This document shows, one piece after another, positions 48,917-57,906 of a stretch of 64,000 nt of DNA. The notes under the pieces are model-generated. The model saw only the letters and a program-made list of their open reading frames with translations, searched no databases and had not been told where the DNA came from. The stretch comes from Fretibacterium fastidiosum (GTDB lineage Bacteria; Synergistota; Synergistia; Synergistales; Aminobacteriaceae). The stretch is from NCBI RefSeq assembly GCF_964642095.1, contig NZ_OZ209244.1, positions 2,728,001-2,792,000 on the forward strand, given 5' to 3'. The translations under genes and the position numbers were made by a program. Position 1 is the first letter of the stretch, and every line of letters begins with the position of its first letter.

Positions 48917-51397
48917 CTACCGGCGGCCCCGCCTTCGTCCCACCACAGGCAACAAGGCCATCAGGGCCAGGGCGCTCAACCCTGCGTCGCACCCGCCGCC
49001 GCTGCGGCTCGTTTCCCGCTTCATGCCATTCAGGGAAACACCATCACCGCTGAACGCCAGCCGTGTGGGAACTTCATCCCCCTCCAGCATGTAGGTCATA
49101 GCGGCCAAAGCCGCCCGCTGCCCCACAGCACCGTTCAGGGCCTCCCCGCGGACCCGGCCGCGAATCCTCAGCTCGTACTCGTAAAGCCTCGTCATCCCCG
49201 TATCGCTCACCGCGGCGGAGAAGGTGACCGGCTCCCCGTCCAGGAACACGGCAGTACTCGCCTCGACGAAGTTTCTCGTCTCGACGTCGAGGAGCGTCAG
49301 CCTGCGCGGAACGGGCTTGAGGCGGACGCTGACGACGACCTCGGCCGTACCGTCACTGCCGACCTCCCCCACGGCAAGCGTCCACGCCCCGGAATCGTCG
49401 TAGCGGGCATCCATCGGGGCCTCGGCAGGCGCCTCCGTGATGGGCTTTTCGGGAATCGGTTTCGGGACCGGCTTAGGCGCCGGATCGGGGTTTGGCTGCG
49501 GCTGAGGTTGAGGCTGAGGTTCCGGCTTCGGATCAGGGCCTGGCTGCGGTACAGGACTCGGGCCCGGCTCAGGCTGCGGCTGAGGCGTGGACGTGAGCTC
49601 CACGGCGCCGATATCGACGCCCCCGAACTGTGGACGCGCCACACCGCGGGCGTCGACGGCCGGGATAGCGCACTCCGCCCAGTCCCTCCAGAACACGTCA
49701 GCCGAGAGGACGTCCGCGGAGGTCAGAGCCCCGACACGCCAGCCTCGGTCCCGCGCCGAACTGTTCCAGGCCGGCAAACAGGTTGGGACGGAGCCGCCGT
49801 GATTGCCAGGGGAGGAGAGCCTGGGGTCGTCCGAGGTCACCTCCGACAGAACGACCTCTCCGCCCCGGACGGCTCCCCCGCGGACGATCGAGCGATGGAG
49901 CGCCGCGCCGGAGTCATCATCGTTCTCACTGACGATCTCCTCCGCCCCGCCGTCCCAGAAGATGCTGTTGAAGGCGACGATGCGCCCGCCCCCAGGCTTG
50001 CAGGCCCCAGTTTTGCATTTGGTGTTGTAGACGGAACTGCCCTCACCGCCCTGTCCCCCCTGGGGAATGGCCTTGTTGCCAAAGAAGGTGCAGTTGAGGA
50101 GGAGCGGGTAGCTGCCCGTCCGATTGAAAAGCGCCCCGCCGTACTTCGCCTCGTTGTCCGTGAAGGTGCAGTTGACGAGCACCGGGCTGGAGACGCCGTT
50201 GTAGACCGCCCCTCCGGATCCCTTGTTGGGGTCGGCAACGTGCGCGTCGTCGTAGGTTTTGTTCCCGGAGAACGTGCAGGAGCGGATCGTCATCCCCCGG
50301 TCCCCGCTGCCGACCTCCGAGTTGTAGATGGCGCCGCCCTCGATCACGGTGGAGTTGCCCGTGAAGAGGCAATCCTCGACCAGGATGTTGGTCGAGGTGG
50401 AGAAGCGGGCCGCGCCGCCGTTGTGGGTTGCTCGGTTCCCCTCGAACACGGTGCCACGCACCGTCACGTCCGTACCGGCATTTTGAACGTAGAGCCCTCC
50501 GCCTCCGGCGCCTGCAGTGTTGTTGCTGAAGCGGCACCTCTCGACAGTCAGGGTCTTGTCTCCCCCCTTCTTGTCGCTGAACTGAACCGCTCCCCCATTG
50601 CCCGCCTTGTTCCCCGGCTTATCCGCGCCGGTGGCGTTGCCCTCAAAACGGCAATCGACGAGCTTGAGGTAACTTTGAACGCTGTTGACAGCTCCTCCGT
50701 GGCTGTTCGGGCCACCCCGGTTCCCCAGAAAGCGGCTGGAACAAACGTCCAGAGAGGCGGCCGCGGCATTGATGCCCCCTCCAAAGGATACGGCGCGATT
50801 TCCCTGAAACAGGCAGTTTTGGATCACGATATCGCTTCTGCCGAGGCTCAGCCCGGCTCCCACTCCCTGATCTCCTCCCGACACCGCAACTCCGTCCAGC
50901 CGGACCCCTTTCACGTTCGTGCCCTTCAGGACGTTCTTGCTGTTCTTCCCTCGGATCACGTCCGCGCTGAGGGTGACACCCCACGCGTCCCGGCCGTCGT
51001 CCAGCCCCAGGTCGCCGGTCAGCACGACAACGTTGTTGTCGGGCTTTCGCTGCTCCCGTTCCGTCTCGTCCCCCGCAAAACCACCATAGAGGGAAATCCC
51101 TTCCTTGAGCGTGAAGGATTTTCCCTGCTCCGCGGTTGTGACCGCATCCGTCGACACCGGGATTGCCGGCCGATAGACGCCCTTTGCAATCCAGAACTCG
51201 TCCCCCGACACGGCGCCGCTCAACGCCGCGGCAAAGCCCGCTTCATTCAGCGGGGTCGACCAGCTTCCTCCGTCTCCGCTCGCAATGGCCGAACCGTTGA
51301 CGCGATACACCCGCGCATCTGCCGGGGAGACGAAGGCGAAGCAGAGCGCAAGCATCGTAAACACAACCTTTTTCCTACTTTTCCTGAAACCGGGCAT
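48917..51397 (-). CDS. Secreted right-handed beta-helix protein with Synerg-CTERM tail
   Basis: The 826-residue product begins with a signal peptide (FTMLALCFAFVSPADA) and contains a parallel beta-helix of Chlamydia-POMP-type repeats (GGAVYNGVSSPVLVNCTF, NGGAARFSTSTNILVEDCLF, many with GNxA and NCxF). A Pro/Gln/Glu-rich spacer follows (about residues 600-650), then a beta domain, then a C-terminal SGGGCDAGLSALALMALLP followed by VVGRRRGRR. This Gly-Cys-x-x-Gly plus hydrophobic helix plus Arg cluster is the Synerg-CTERM sorting signal of Synergistota. The protein is probably surface-anchored and binds carbohydrate or host/biofilm material (inference). The ATG at 51397 follows a G-rich site. 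Confidence 0.88.
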   Translation of the reverse strand: MPGFRKSRKKVVFTMLALCFAFVSPADARVYRVNGSAIASGDGGSWSTPLNEAGFAAALSGAVSGDEFWIAKGVYRPAIPVSTDAVTTAEQGKSFTLKEGISLYGGFAGDETEREQRKPDNNVVVLTGDLGLDDGRDAWGVTLSADVIRGKNSKNVLKGTNVKGVRLDGVAVSGGDQGVGAGLSLGRSDIVIQNCLFQGNRAVSFGGGINAAAASLDVCSSRFLGNRGGPNSHGGAVNSVQSYLKLVDCRFEGNATGADKPGNKAGNGGAVQFSDKKGGDKTLTVERCRFSNNTAGAGGGGLYVQNAGTDVTVRGTVFEGNRATHNGGAARFSTSTNILVEDCLFTGNSTVIEGGAIYNSEVGSGDRGMTIRSCTFSGNKTYDDAHVADPNKGSGGAVYNGVSSPVLVNCTFTDNEAKYGGALFNRTGSYPLLLNCTFFGNKAIPQGGQGGEGSSVYNTKCKTGACKPGGGRIVAFNSIFWDGGAEEIVSENDDDSGAALHRSIVRGGAVRGGEVVLSEVTSDDPRLSSPGNHGGSVPTCLPAWNSSARDRGWRVGALTSADVLSADVFWRDWAECAIPAVDARGVARPQFGGVDIGAVELTSTPQPQPEPGPSPVPQPGPDPKPEPQPQPQPQPNPDPAPKPVPKPIPEKPITEAPAEAPMDARYDDSGAWTLAVGEVGSDGTAEVVVSVRLKPVPRRLTLLDVETRNFVEASTAVFLDGEPVTFSAAVSDTGMTRLYEYELRIRGRVRGEALNGAVGQRAALAAMTYMLEGDEVPTRLAFSGDGVSLNGMKRETSRSGGGCDAGLSALALMALLPVVGRRRGRR

Positions 51398-51433
51398 ACC
51401 TCATCCCCTCCCTGTAGCGTTCGCTTAAAACTT

Positions 51434-51474
51434 AAAAAGACAGCGCAGGGGGTGGGTGGCCCCCACCCCCGCTG
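51434..51474 (-). terminator. Rho-independent terminator after the single rhodanese gene
   Basis: On the minus strand GGGGGTGGG pairs with CCCACCCCC (9 bp, loop GGCCA-like), extended by CAGC/GCTG, and is followed by TCTTTTTAAG. It lies 12 bp after the rhodanese stop and upstream of the beta-helix gene. Confidence 0.75.
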
Positions 51475-51485
51475 CTGCAAAAAAG

Positions 51486-51953
51486 CTACTCGTGGCCTTC
51501 GGGTTCCAGCTTGTTGGCCGGGTCCTTGCTCCAGTCGATGACGCTTCCCTTGTAGTTTTTCACCTTGGCGGCCTCGAAGCCGAAATCCTCCACCAGCGCC
51601 TCGGCGAACTGGCTGCTCTGCTTGCCGCTGTTGCAGTAGACGATGACCTCGGCGTCCTTGACGATGCCGGCCTTCTCCAAGGCCTCCGCGGCCCCCTCCG
51701 CCTTCAGGTTCGCCAGGGGGAAGTTGACGGCCCCGGCGATGTGCCCGCCGGGGATCCCTTCGCGCGGCGACTTGCCGTTATAGATATCCTCCGCACGGAC
51801 GTCCACCAGCACGAAGCCCGGCTGCCCGACCTTCTCCTTCACGTAGGCCTGATCGACGGCGTCGATACTCGGACCGAAGAAGGACGCCTGCGCCGACACC
51901 GCAAGGCACAGCACGAACAACACCGCAAGCAACGACCTGTTCCACTTTCTCAT
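51486..51953 (-). CDS. Secreted single-domain rhodanese
   Basis: The 155-residue product has a signal peptide (SLLAVLFVLCLAVSAQA) and one rhodanese domain with FVLVDVRAEDIYNGKSPREGIPGGHIAGAVNFPL and the active-site loop YCNSGKQSSQFAEAL (catalytic Cys, then six residues). It would transfer sulfane sulfur in the periplasm. The second of two adjacent ATG codons is used. It is upstream of the beta-helix gene but separated by a terminator. Confidence 0.9.
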   Translation of the reverse strand: MRKWNRSLLAVLFVLCLAVSAQASFFGPSIDAVDQAYVKEKVGQPGFVLVDVRAEDIYNGKSPREGIPGGHIAGAVNFPLANLKAEGAAEALEKAGIVKDAEVIVYCNSGKQSSQFAEALVEDFGFEAAKVKNYKGSVIDWSKDPANKLEPEGHE

Positions 51954-52123
51954 CACTGACCACTCTCCCTGAAAATATAGATAGGATCACCCAAACGGCG
52001 CGAACACGCCGCCAACAGCCCCCAATGGAAAAAGGGGCATACGCTCGAAATACACGACGGGAGGGGGAAGCCTCACCGGGAACCGAACGGTCCCCCTTCA
52101 TTCTCCCGTCCTCTTCCTGCCCG

Positions 52124-52393
52124 TCAGCAGAACTTCATGCGGTCTGGATCGCCGGTCGCACCGTCGAAGAACCGCAGGACCTGGACTCCGTTCTCCGCGG
52201 CCATGCGCTCGATGCGGCCCCGCTCGCCGGCGTCCTGGTAAAGGACCGCCAGGCCGCAGCACCGGTCCGCCTCCCGCGGTGTCGGCGCGAAGGTGCAGCG
52301 AACCCCCGCCGCCTTCATCAGCTCGTACAGGGACTGGGCGTTCTTCACGTCCGGAAAGAGCACGTAGTGCCGTGCGCCCGTGGATTCGCTCAT
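52124..52393 (-). CDS. DUF3343 protein (putative Se/S carrier-like)
   Basis: The 89-residue product matches the small DUF3343 family: YVLFPDVKNAQSLYELMKAAGVRCTFAPTPREADRCCGLAVLYQD. Such proteins are often encoded next to selenium, sulfur or 2-hydroxyacyl-CoA dehydratase genes; biochemical function is not established. The CC pair in DRCCGLAV may bind a metal or sulfur species. It lies 13 bp after the double-cubane reductase gene and is the last gene of that operon. Confidence 0.83.
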   Translation of the reverse strand: MSESTGARHYVLFPDVKNAQSLYELMKAAGVRCTFAPTPREADRCCGLAVLYQDAGERGRIERMAAENGVQVLRFFDGATGDPDRMKFC

Positions 52394-52406
52394 CGCCCGC
52401 CGACCG

Positions 52407-53684
52407 TCAGGCGCCCAGCATCTCTAGGAACGCCCCGATGCGGGTCTTGAGCTGTTCGGCGTCCTGGTCCGTGTAGTCGGTCTCGACGCCCAGCACGGGA
52501 ATCCCCGCATCCTTCAGGGCCCGCTCCACGAAGTACCCCTCGGTGTCGTAGATGTTGCAGAACTTCAAGTTGACGTCGATGACACCGTCCGCGCGGTACT
52601 CGCGGGCCAGGCGCAGGATGTCGTCGACGCGCTCCGAGTTCGGGGTGAAGCAGGCGCAGTGGATGCCGCCCAGGTAGCGCTCCGTCAGGCGGTCCACCAT
52701 CTCGTCCAGGGTCCTGCCGTCCTCGTCCACGCACCGTTCGTAGTAGCGGATGCCGGTGCACATCTCCTCGCACACGACGGCCCCGCCGAGGCTCTCGACG
52801 AGGTGGTGCAGCTTCCAGTTGGGGATGGAGAGCGGCGTCCCCGTGAGCAGGATGCGCTTCGCGCCCTTCGGGAACACGGACACGCCCTCGCGGGCCCGCT
52901 GGTCCAACTCGTCGCAGAGCTTGTTCACCATCGACGTGAACCGCCCGGGGTCGTCGTAGAAGGCGATCTGCGTGATCAAGAGGACGTCCTTGCCGCTGAT
53001 GGGCACGGCATCCAGCTTGCGGAAGTCCGAAAGCCTCTGGAGGGCGCGGCGCTTTCCGTTCAGCAGCACGATGGCGTCGTGCAGGCTGCCCTCCGTGACC
53101 CCGTTGCCCGTCAGCTCCTCCAGCCTGCGGATGTAGCCGCGGATATCGTCCCTCCAATGTGCGTAGTCCCTCTCGCGCTTCATCTGCGGGATGTCCATGA
53201 TGTACATGGGCGCGTCCTCGGCCAGGATCTCCCAGGCCTTCTTCTTCCCGTCGCAGGTCGTCTCCCCGACGAACAGGTCCGCGAGGCGGAAGAAGGGACA
53301 GGTGCGGTCGAAGCGTGCGCCGAGTGAGGCCTTGATGAGCGGGCAGGTCGCGGTGGGGAGCTTTTTCTCGCCGCCCGGCACCCAGAACTGGGAGCCGCTG
53401 CACAGCCCCGTGGCGATGGCGCCCGCGGCCACCACCACCTCGTCCGGAACGTGGATGCAGAAGGACCCGACGACCCTGCCTCCCTTCTTATGATGCTCGA
53501 CCAGCTCCATCGGACGGATGCCGTGGATTTCCGCCACGACCATGTTGAAATAATCCATGCCCTCCGGCCTGTTCTCCTGCGACAGATAGACGTCGCCAAA
53601 CGCCTGAGGCAGCGCCTCGCACAGCAGGTCGTGCGTCTTCACGTCCATGCCCAGGCCTTCCCACATCGCTCTGTAATCGGCCAT
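52407..53684 (-). CDS. Double-cubane-cluster anaerobic reductase (2-hydroxyacyl-CoA dehydratase superfamily)
   Basis: The 425-residue product belongs to the HgdB/BcrBC superfamily. The N-terminus ADYRAMWEGLGMD, then LSQENRPEGMDYFNMVVAEIHG, and the Cys-bearing segments GSFCIHV, GLCSGSQF, TATCPLIK, RTCPFFRLAD and ETTCDGKKKAWEI are those of the double-cubane-cluster-containing reductase branch, which drives low-potential reductions of small molecules. The substrate cannot be read from sequence. The ATG at 53684 follows a GGGGGG site by 6 bp. It depends on the activase encoded upstream in the same operon. Confidence 0.87.
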   Translation of the reverse strand: MADYRAMWEGLGMDVKTHDLLCEALPQAFGDVYLSQENRPEGMDYFNMVVAEIHGIRPMELVEHHKKGGRVVGSFCIHVPDEVVVAAGAIATGLCSGSQFWVPGGEKKLPTATCPLIKASLGARFDRTCPFFRLADLFVGETTCDGKKKAWEILAEDAPMYIMDIPQMKRERDYAHWRDDIRGYIRRLEELTGNGVTEGSLHDAIVLLNGKRRALQRLSDFRKLDAVPISGKDVLLITQIAFYDDPGRFTSMVNKLCDELDQRAREGVSVFPKGAKRILLTGTPLSIPNWKLHHLVESLGGAVVCEEMCTGIRYYERCVDEDGRTLDEMVDRLTERYLGGIHCACFTPNSERVDDILRLAREYRADGVIDVNLKFCNIYDTEGYFVERALKDAGIPVLGVETDYTDQDAEQLKTRIGAFLEMLGA

Positions 53685-53715
53685 AGCTATCCCCCCTGTT
53701 TTTTTGACCCTTCGG

Positions 53716-54579
53716 TCAGTCGTACCCGATCTCCGTCCCCGTGCCAAAGGGGCAATTCGGGTAGACGTAGTCGTAAACCGCGACAGACTTCCGTTTACGG
53801 TCGTATTTGGCCCGCAGAAAATCCCTCCCTTCTCCAGTCACAACCTCCTGGACACAGCCCTGGCAGCCCTCTCCCTCCAGGATGCGGTAGAGGCTCCCGC
53901 TCAGCTGCCGATCCAGTTGACGGTAGATCCCTGCCCCGCTCTGAACCCGAACCGGCAGAAAGTCCACCGGCGCCGCCGAGAACTCCGCCGCCCCCGACGC
54001 CTGCCGAAGGACCTCGAACCGCTCCGGTACGGACAGGAAATTCAGGTAGTACTCCAGGACGTAGACGCTCCGTCCGTCCAGGCCGGAATGGTACTTCAGG
54101 TTGAAGAGCAACTCGGTCAGGCGTCGGGAGTCCGCCGTCGCGGCGTCCAGCGCGCCGTCGTCGAGGCCGCGCCCGTAGACGCGCTCCAGCTTCTCCATCA
54201 AATGCTCCAGCCGCATGGGGTCCTCCGTGCGGTAGACGTGGACCTCCTTGCCCGGCAGCCGCGACACCTCGCGGGCCATGATCGGACAGCCGTCGTCCAC
54301 GACGATCAGACGGGAGCTGTGGATCAGCGGACACCGGTCCGTCCTGGCGTAGGTCAGGGTGGCGTCGATGACGGGACACAGGCCCTTTTCCCTGGAATAC
54401 TTCAGGATCTCCCCGTCCACGCCGTACACGGGGAGGACCATGAGGCCCAGCGCGTTGAGGAGTTCCAGCGGGACGCGGCTTCCGATGAAGCCCACGACGT
54501 CGTCCGTCCCGGAGGCCCGCAGCACGGCGCGGACGTAGGCCTCGCGCCGCTGCTCCTCCAGACTTTCAAACAGGTTCAT
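53716..54579 (-). CDS. 2-hydroxyacyl-CoA dehydratase family protein (HgdB-like subunit)
   Basis: The 287-residue product has the second dehydratase-superfamily fold: VVGFIGSRVPLELLNALGLMVLPVYGVD, GLCPVIDATLTYARTDRCPLIHSSRLIVVDDGCPIM. Cluster-type cysteines sit at each segment, and a Cys-rich C-terminus (GEGCQGCVQEVV, YPNCPFGTGTEIGYD) is unusual. It is shorter than classic HgdB (about 370 residues). Its ATG at 54579 overlaps the activase stop. It likely works with the reductase and activase of this operon. Confidence 0.82.
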   Translation of the reverse strand: MNLFESLEEQRREAYVRAVLRASGTDDVVGFIGSRVPLELLNALGLMVLPVYGVDGEILKYSREKGLCPVIDATLTYARTDRCPLIHSSRLIVVDDGCPIMAREVSRLPGKEVHVYRTEDPMRLEHLMEKLERVYGRGLDDGALDAATADSRRLTELLFNLKYHSGLDGRSVYVLEYYLNFLSVPERFEVLRQASGAAEFSAAPVDFLPVRVQSGAGIYRQLDRQLSGSLYRILEGEGCQGCVQEVVTGEGRDFLRAKYDRKRKSVAVYDYVYPNCPFGTGTEIGYD

Positions 54580-55331
54580 TTGCCCAGCAGGGCGGCGCCG
54601 ATGGCGCCCGCGAACCGGGCGTCCGAGGTCGTTCGCACCGGCGCGTGCAGGGCCTGAGACAGCTTGCGCAGCATCATGGCGCTGTCGCAAAACCCTCCGG
54701 TGAGGAAGTAGGCGTCGTCTGCGGCCTTTCGCGCCACCTGCACCGCCACCTTGGCCACGACGGAGCCCACGGCGCCGCAGGCGATATCCTCCCGCGGCGT
54801 GCCCAGCCCCATCAGGCTCACGATCTCGGACTCGGCGAAGACCGTACACATGGAGGAGATCGTGATCTCCCGTCCGCGCTCCGCCAGCTCGAACAGCTCC
54901 GGCAGGGTGACCCCCATGCGGTTGGCCATGATCTCCAGAAACTTGCCCGTCCCGGCGGAACACTTGTCGTTCATGATGAAGTCCGCGACGCGGCCGCCTC
55001 GAACGAGGATCACCTTGGTGTCCTGACCGCCGATGTCGATGACGGTGAGGTCCTCGCCGCCGAGGAAACAGGCTCCTCGACCGTGGCAGGTGATCTCCGT
55101 CAACGTGTCGTCGGCGTAGGGGACGGAGACGCGCCCGTAGCCGGTGGCCGTGATGCGGAGGTCCTCCCTCCGGCAGCCCAGGGAGAGCAGCCAGGCCAGA
55201 AGCGCCTCCGCCGTCTCCCGGCCGTTCCACCCGCTGGGCATGAGCTTGCGGGCCAGAATCTCGTCCTTGCCGTCATTCATCACCACGGCCTTGCTGGCCG
55301 TGGAGCCGATGTCGATGCCTGCGTAGAGCAT
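54576..55331 (-). CDS. CoA-dehydratase-type activase (HgdC/BadF/BcrA family)
   Basis: This ATP-dependent [4Fe-4S] activase injects an electron into the dehydratase/reductase. The 251-residue product has the ASKHA ATPase motifs LYAGIDIGSTASKAVVM, VIDIGGQDTKVILV and FLTGGFCDSAMML, and the two cluster cysteines in NDKCSAGTGKFLEIMA and SSMCTVFAESEIVSL. Length is normal for the family. The ATG at 55331 is preferred over a GTG three codons earlier. It is the first gene of the activase-dehydratase-reductase-DUF3343 operon. Confidence 0.93.
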   Translation of the reverse strand: MLYAGIDIGSTASKAVVMNDGKDEILARKLMPSGWNGRETAEALLAWLLSLGCRREDLRITATGYGRVSVPYADDTLTEITCHGRGACFLGGEDLTVIDIGGQDTKVILVRGGRVADFIMNDKCSAGTGKFLEIMANRMGVTLPELFELAERGREITISSMCTVFAESEIVSLMGLGTPREDIACGAVGSVVAKVAVQVARKAADDAYFLTGGFCDSAMMLRKLSQALHAPVRTTSDARFAGAIGAALLGK

Positions 55332-55430
55332 GTGATGCACCCCCCTGCCCCCAGGTCATACTCCCTGCCGTCCCTGCGGCTCAAACCCTTGGGCCGGGGA
55401 AGCAGAACACGGACGGCCCATCCCAAGCGG

Positions 55431-55790
55431 TCATTTCTTTGCTTCAAGCATCTGCTCGAAGGCCTGCAGGGTGAAGGCGGAGTAGGCGTAGCCGGGGCCG
55501 CCGCACAGCAGCACCGTGGCGTTGAGGGCCGCCGCCAGTTCCTCGCGGGTAATGCCCAGGTCCACGCACACCTCAAGATGAGAGAGGATGCAGGGCTCGC
55601 ACTTTCGGGACACGGCCACCGCCACGCTGATCAGCTCTATCGTCTTGAGGTCCAGCACGCCGCCCTCGCGGCAGCAGGCTCCACGCATTTGCCCGAAGGC
55701 GCCGATCACGTCGGGGCTGATCTTCGCAAAGGCCCCAAAACCCTTCTTCAGCTCGTTCAACCTCTCCACAGCGTTTTGCACGTTCTGCAC
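55431..55790 (-). CDS. Carboxymuconolactone decarboxylase family protein
   Basis: The 119-residue product is an AhpD-like CMD protein with ELISVAVAVSRKCEPCILSHLEVCVDLGITREELAAALN, including the CEPC redox motif, and GGPGYAYSAFTLQAFEQ. The GTG at 55790 has GGGAGG 8 bp upstream. Its first 48 codons and 5' leader lie within the 605-bp direct repeat and recur at 58817-58960 as a broken fragment. Position upstream of the activase operon suggests a linked redox role. Confidence 0.88.
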   Translation of the reverse strand: MQNVQNAVERLNELKKGFGAFAKISPDVIGAFGQMRGACCREGGVLDLKTIELISVAVAVSRKCEPCILSHLEVCVDLGITREELAAALNATVLLCGGPGYAYSAFTLQAFEQMLEAKK

Positions 55791-56252
55791 AACAACAACC
55801 TCCCGTTTTCGATAAACTGCACGTCGCACTCGACGTTCAACGTGCGCGATTCCGTTAAGAAACATCCGTCCCGGCTCATGTGTCCATGCGGTTGATGAAC
55901 TTCTGAACGCGCGGGTTGCCGCTGCCGAAGATATCCTCCGGGCTTCCCTGTTGCAGGATGTGGCCCTCGTCCATGAACAGGATGCGGTCGGAGACCTCCC
56001 TGGCGAAGCGCATCTCGTGGGTCACGATCAGCATCGTCGTCGTGTGCCGGGCCGCCAGAGAACGGATGAGCTCCAGCACCTCGCCCAGCAGCTCCGGGTC
56101 CAGGGACGACGTGGGCTCATCGAACAACATGACCTCCGGCTTCACCGCCATGGCCCGGCCGATGCCGACGCGCTGCTGCTGCCCTCCGGACAGGTGGGCC
56201 GGATAGGAATCCCTCTTGTCCTCCAGCCCGACGACCCGCAGGATGCGCAGCG
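55647..56252. repeat. 605-bp direct repeat, left copy
   Basis: Nearly identical (about 98-99%, one single-base indel) to 58817-59421 in the same orientation. It contains the first 48 codons of the CMD gene, the CMD leader and the last roughly 125 codons of an ABC ATPase gene. Similarity ends abruptly on both sides. The two copies bracket the operon 56443-58647. Confidence 0.92.
55876..56252 (-). pseudogene. 3' fragment of an amino-acid ABC transporter ATPase
   Basis: The frame encodes only the C-terminal half of an ATPase identical in kind to 59045-59794: the LSGGQQQRVGIGRAM signature, VMLFDEPTSSLDPE Walker B and the switch histidine in VTHEMRFA. Walker A is absent because the sequence changes at 56253 to unrelated DNA. 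It has no start of its own and is the product of the 605-bp duplication. Confidence 0.9.
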
Positions 56253-56442
56253 TCCCTTTTCACTGCATAGACAGAAAATCCCGGTGGAACGGCATACATC
56301 AGTCACACGAGCCGCGTTGTCGCGGATATGATCCAGATAAAAACAAAGTCTGGGATAGCGCGGCGCATTCTTTGCAGTCGAGAACACCTAGGACCTCCGA
56401 ATCTATTTTATATTTTGCGAGGAGAAGCGGGGGACCTCATGC

Positions 56443-57105
56443 TTAGGCAGAAGTGAGTTTGATCCGCTGTTCATAACGCTTCTGCATCTGCTCCAACACC
56501 AGGACGATGAACCAGTACATCATGACCATAGCCATATAGGCCTCAAAGTACCGAAAGGTGATGCCGGCCTGTATCTTGGCGACGGCTGTAATGTCCAGGA
56601 TGCCAATGGTGAAGGCCAGCGAGGACCCTTTTATGGCGTCGATCAGAACGTTGACTATACCCGGCACGGCCACGGGGATCGCCTGGGGGATCACGATCAG
56701 CCGCAGAGTCTGCATTCGGCTCAGGTTGATCGACTTCGCCGCCTCTATCTGCCCGCGATCCACGGCTAAAAACGCCCCGCGGATGATTTCACTCAAATAG
56801 GCGCTGGAGTTAAGCGCCATCGTCAACACAAAACCCTCGATCTTATCCATGGCCGACAGACATGCAAACATTCTCGGCAAGCCGAAGTAGATCATGAAGA
56901 GCTGCCCGATAAAAGGCGTCCCGCGAAAAAAAGAGACGTAGACCTTGCATAACGGCTTCAAAACCGGGATTTTATAGACGATCGGCAGCGTCACCATTAA
57001 CCCCAGGAAGAGAGCCGCGATAAAAGGAAGAACCGTGACTGAAAGCGTCCTCGGCAAGGCCGGCAGCATTTTCAGAAAAACCTGACCGACGAAATTCAGA
57101 TCCAT
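56443..57105 (-). CDS. Polar amino-acid ABC transporter permease
   Basis: A HisM/GlnP-type permease of 220 residues, normal for the family, with five or six membrane segments and the conserved EAA loop (GAFLAVDRGQIEAAKSINLSRMQTLRLIVIPQAIPVAVPGIVN) that contacts the ATPase. FFRGTPFIGQLFMIYFGLP is typical of the HEQRo subfamily. It is the last gene of the operon ATPase-SBP-permease (58647 to 56443) and lies inside the region bracketed by the direct repeats. The 190 bp beyond it (56253-56442) hold nothing recognisable. Confidence 0.93.
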   Translation of the reverse strand: MDLNFVGQVFLKMLPALPRTLSVTVLPFIAALFLGLMVTLPIVYKIPVLKPLCKVYVSFFRGTPFIGQLFMIYFGLPRMFACLSAMDKIEGFVLTMALNSSAYLSEIIRGAFLAVDRGQIEAAKSINLSRMQTLRLIVIPQAIPVAVPGIVNVLIDAIKGSSLAFTIGILDITAVAKIQAGITFRYFEAYMAMVMMYWFIVLVLEQMQKRYEQRIKLTSA

Positions 57106-57127
57106 AAACAGGCCCCAGCATCCAACC

Positions 57128-57904
57128 CTAATGCTTCACGGTAAAGTCGAAGTCAAACCACTTTTCGGAGATCGCCCTTAGCGCCCCGTCCTCCCTCATG
57201 GCACCGAGCGTTCTGTTGGTCATCTCCCGCAGAGCGTCACCCTCAGGCGTCTTGGCAAAGGGGTACGCGCTCTCGAGATAAATCCCGCTTCCCAGAAGCA
57301 CCTTCACCTTGTCAGCCCCCAAACGCTGAATGATTTCAAGAGCGATCGTCTGAGACTGGACGCAGGCGTCAACCTTCCCTGAGACGACGTCCTGAGTCGC
57401 CGTGTCGTCAAAATAAACCCGTTTCACTTTGATACTGTTTTCCTTCTCGATGAGATCGACGAACGCATCGTCCGTAGAACTGATGACCACCCCGACACTC
57501 ATTCCATCAAGATCTTTGAAGGTTTTTGCCTGGACCGAAGGAGCCGAAATCAAATTCAGCTCATCATAAAGATATGGATCGCTGAAGTTATAAGTCTCCC
57601 TCCGCTTATCTGTGGGATTCAGGGTGTTGGCCACCGTATTCACACGCCCATCCGAGATCATTCCCAGCAGACTCGAAAAGGGCATCTGTTCAAATTTGAC
57701 CTCACAGTCGTTGCGTTTGGCGATCTCCTTCCAGACGTCCACCTCAAACCCTTCCAACTCCCCTTTGTCGTTCAACATTGAGAACCCAGAAGTAGAACCG
57801 TCCATGCCGACCCTCAGGACCTTTTTTTCAGGCTCAGCTCCATAGGCGCACGACGCCAAAAGGATCACTGCAACGGATACGCACAGCACAATTTTTCTCA
57901 TCAT
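57128..57904 (-). CDS. Amino-acid ABC transporter substrate-binding protein
   Basis: The 258-residue product is an SBP_bac_3 (PF00497) protein with a signal peptide (RKIVLCVSVAVILLASCAYG; a lipobox-like LLASC suggests lipoprotein anchoring). Family motifs are LEGFEVDVWKEIAKRN, VNTVANTLNPTDKRRETYNFSDPYLYDE and a C-terminal LGAMREDGALRAISEKWF. The ligand is a polar amino acid or related compound, not specified. Its ATG at 57904 lies 3 bp after the ATPase stop. It is only distantly similar to the three tandem SBPs at 60572-63195. Confidence 0.92.
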   Translation of the reverse strand: MMRKIVLCVSVAVILLASCAYGAEPEKKVLRVGMDGSTSGFSMLNDKGELEGFEVDVWKEIAKRNDCEVKFEQMPFSSLLGMISDGRVNTVANTLNPTDKRRETYNFSDPYLYDELNLISAPSVQAKTFKDLDGMSVGVVISSTDDAFVDLIEKENSIKVKRVYFDDTATQDVVSGKVDACVQSQTIALEIIQRLGADKVKVLLGSGIYLESAYPFAKTPEGDALREMTNRTLGAMREDGALRAISEKWFDFDFTVKH

Positions 57905-57906
57905 CT

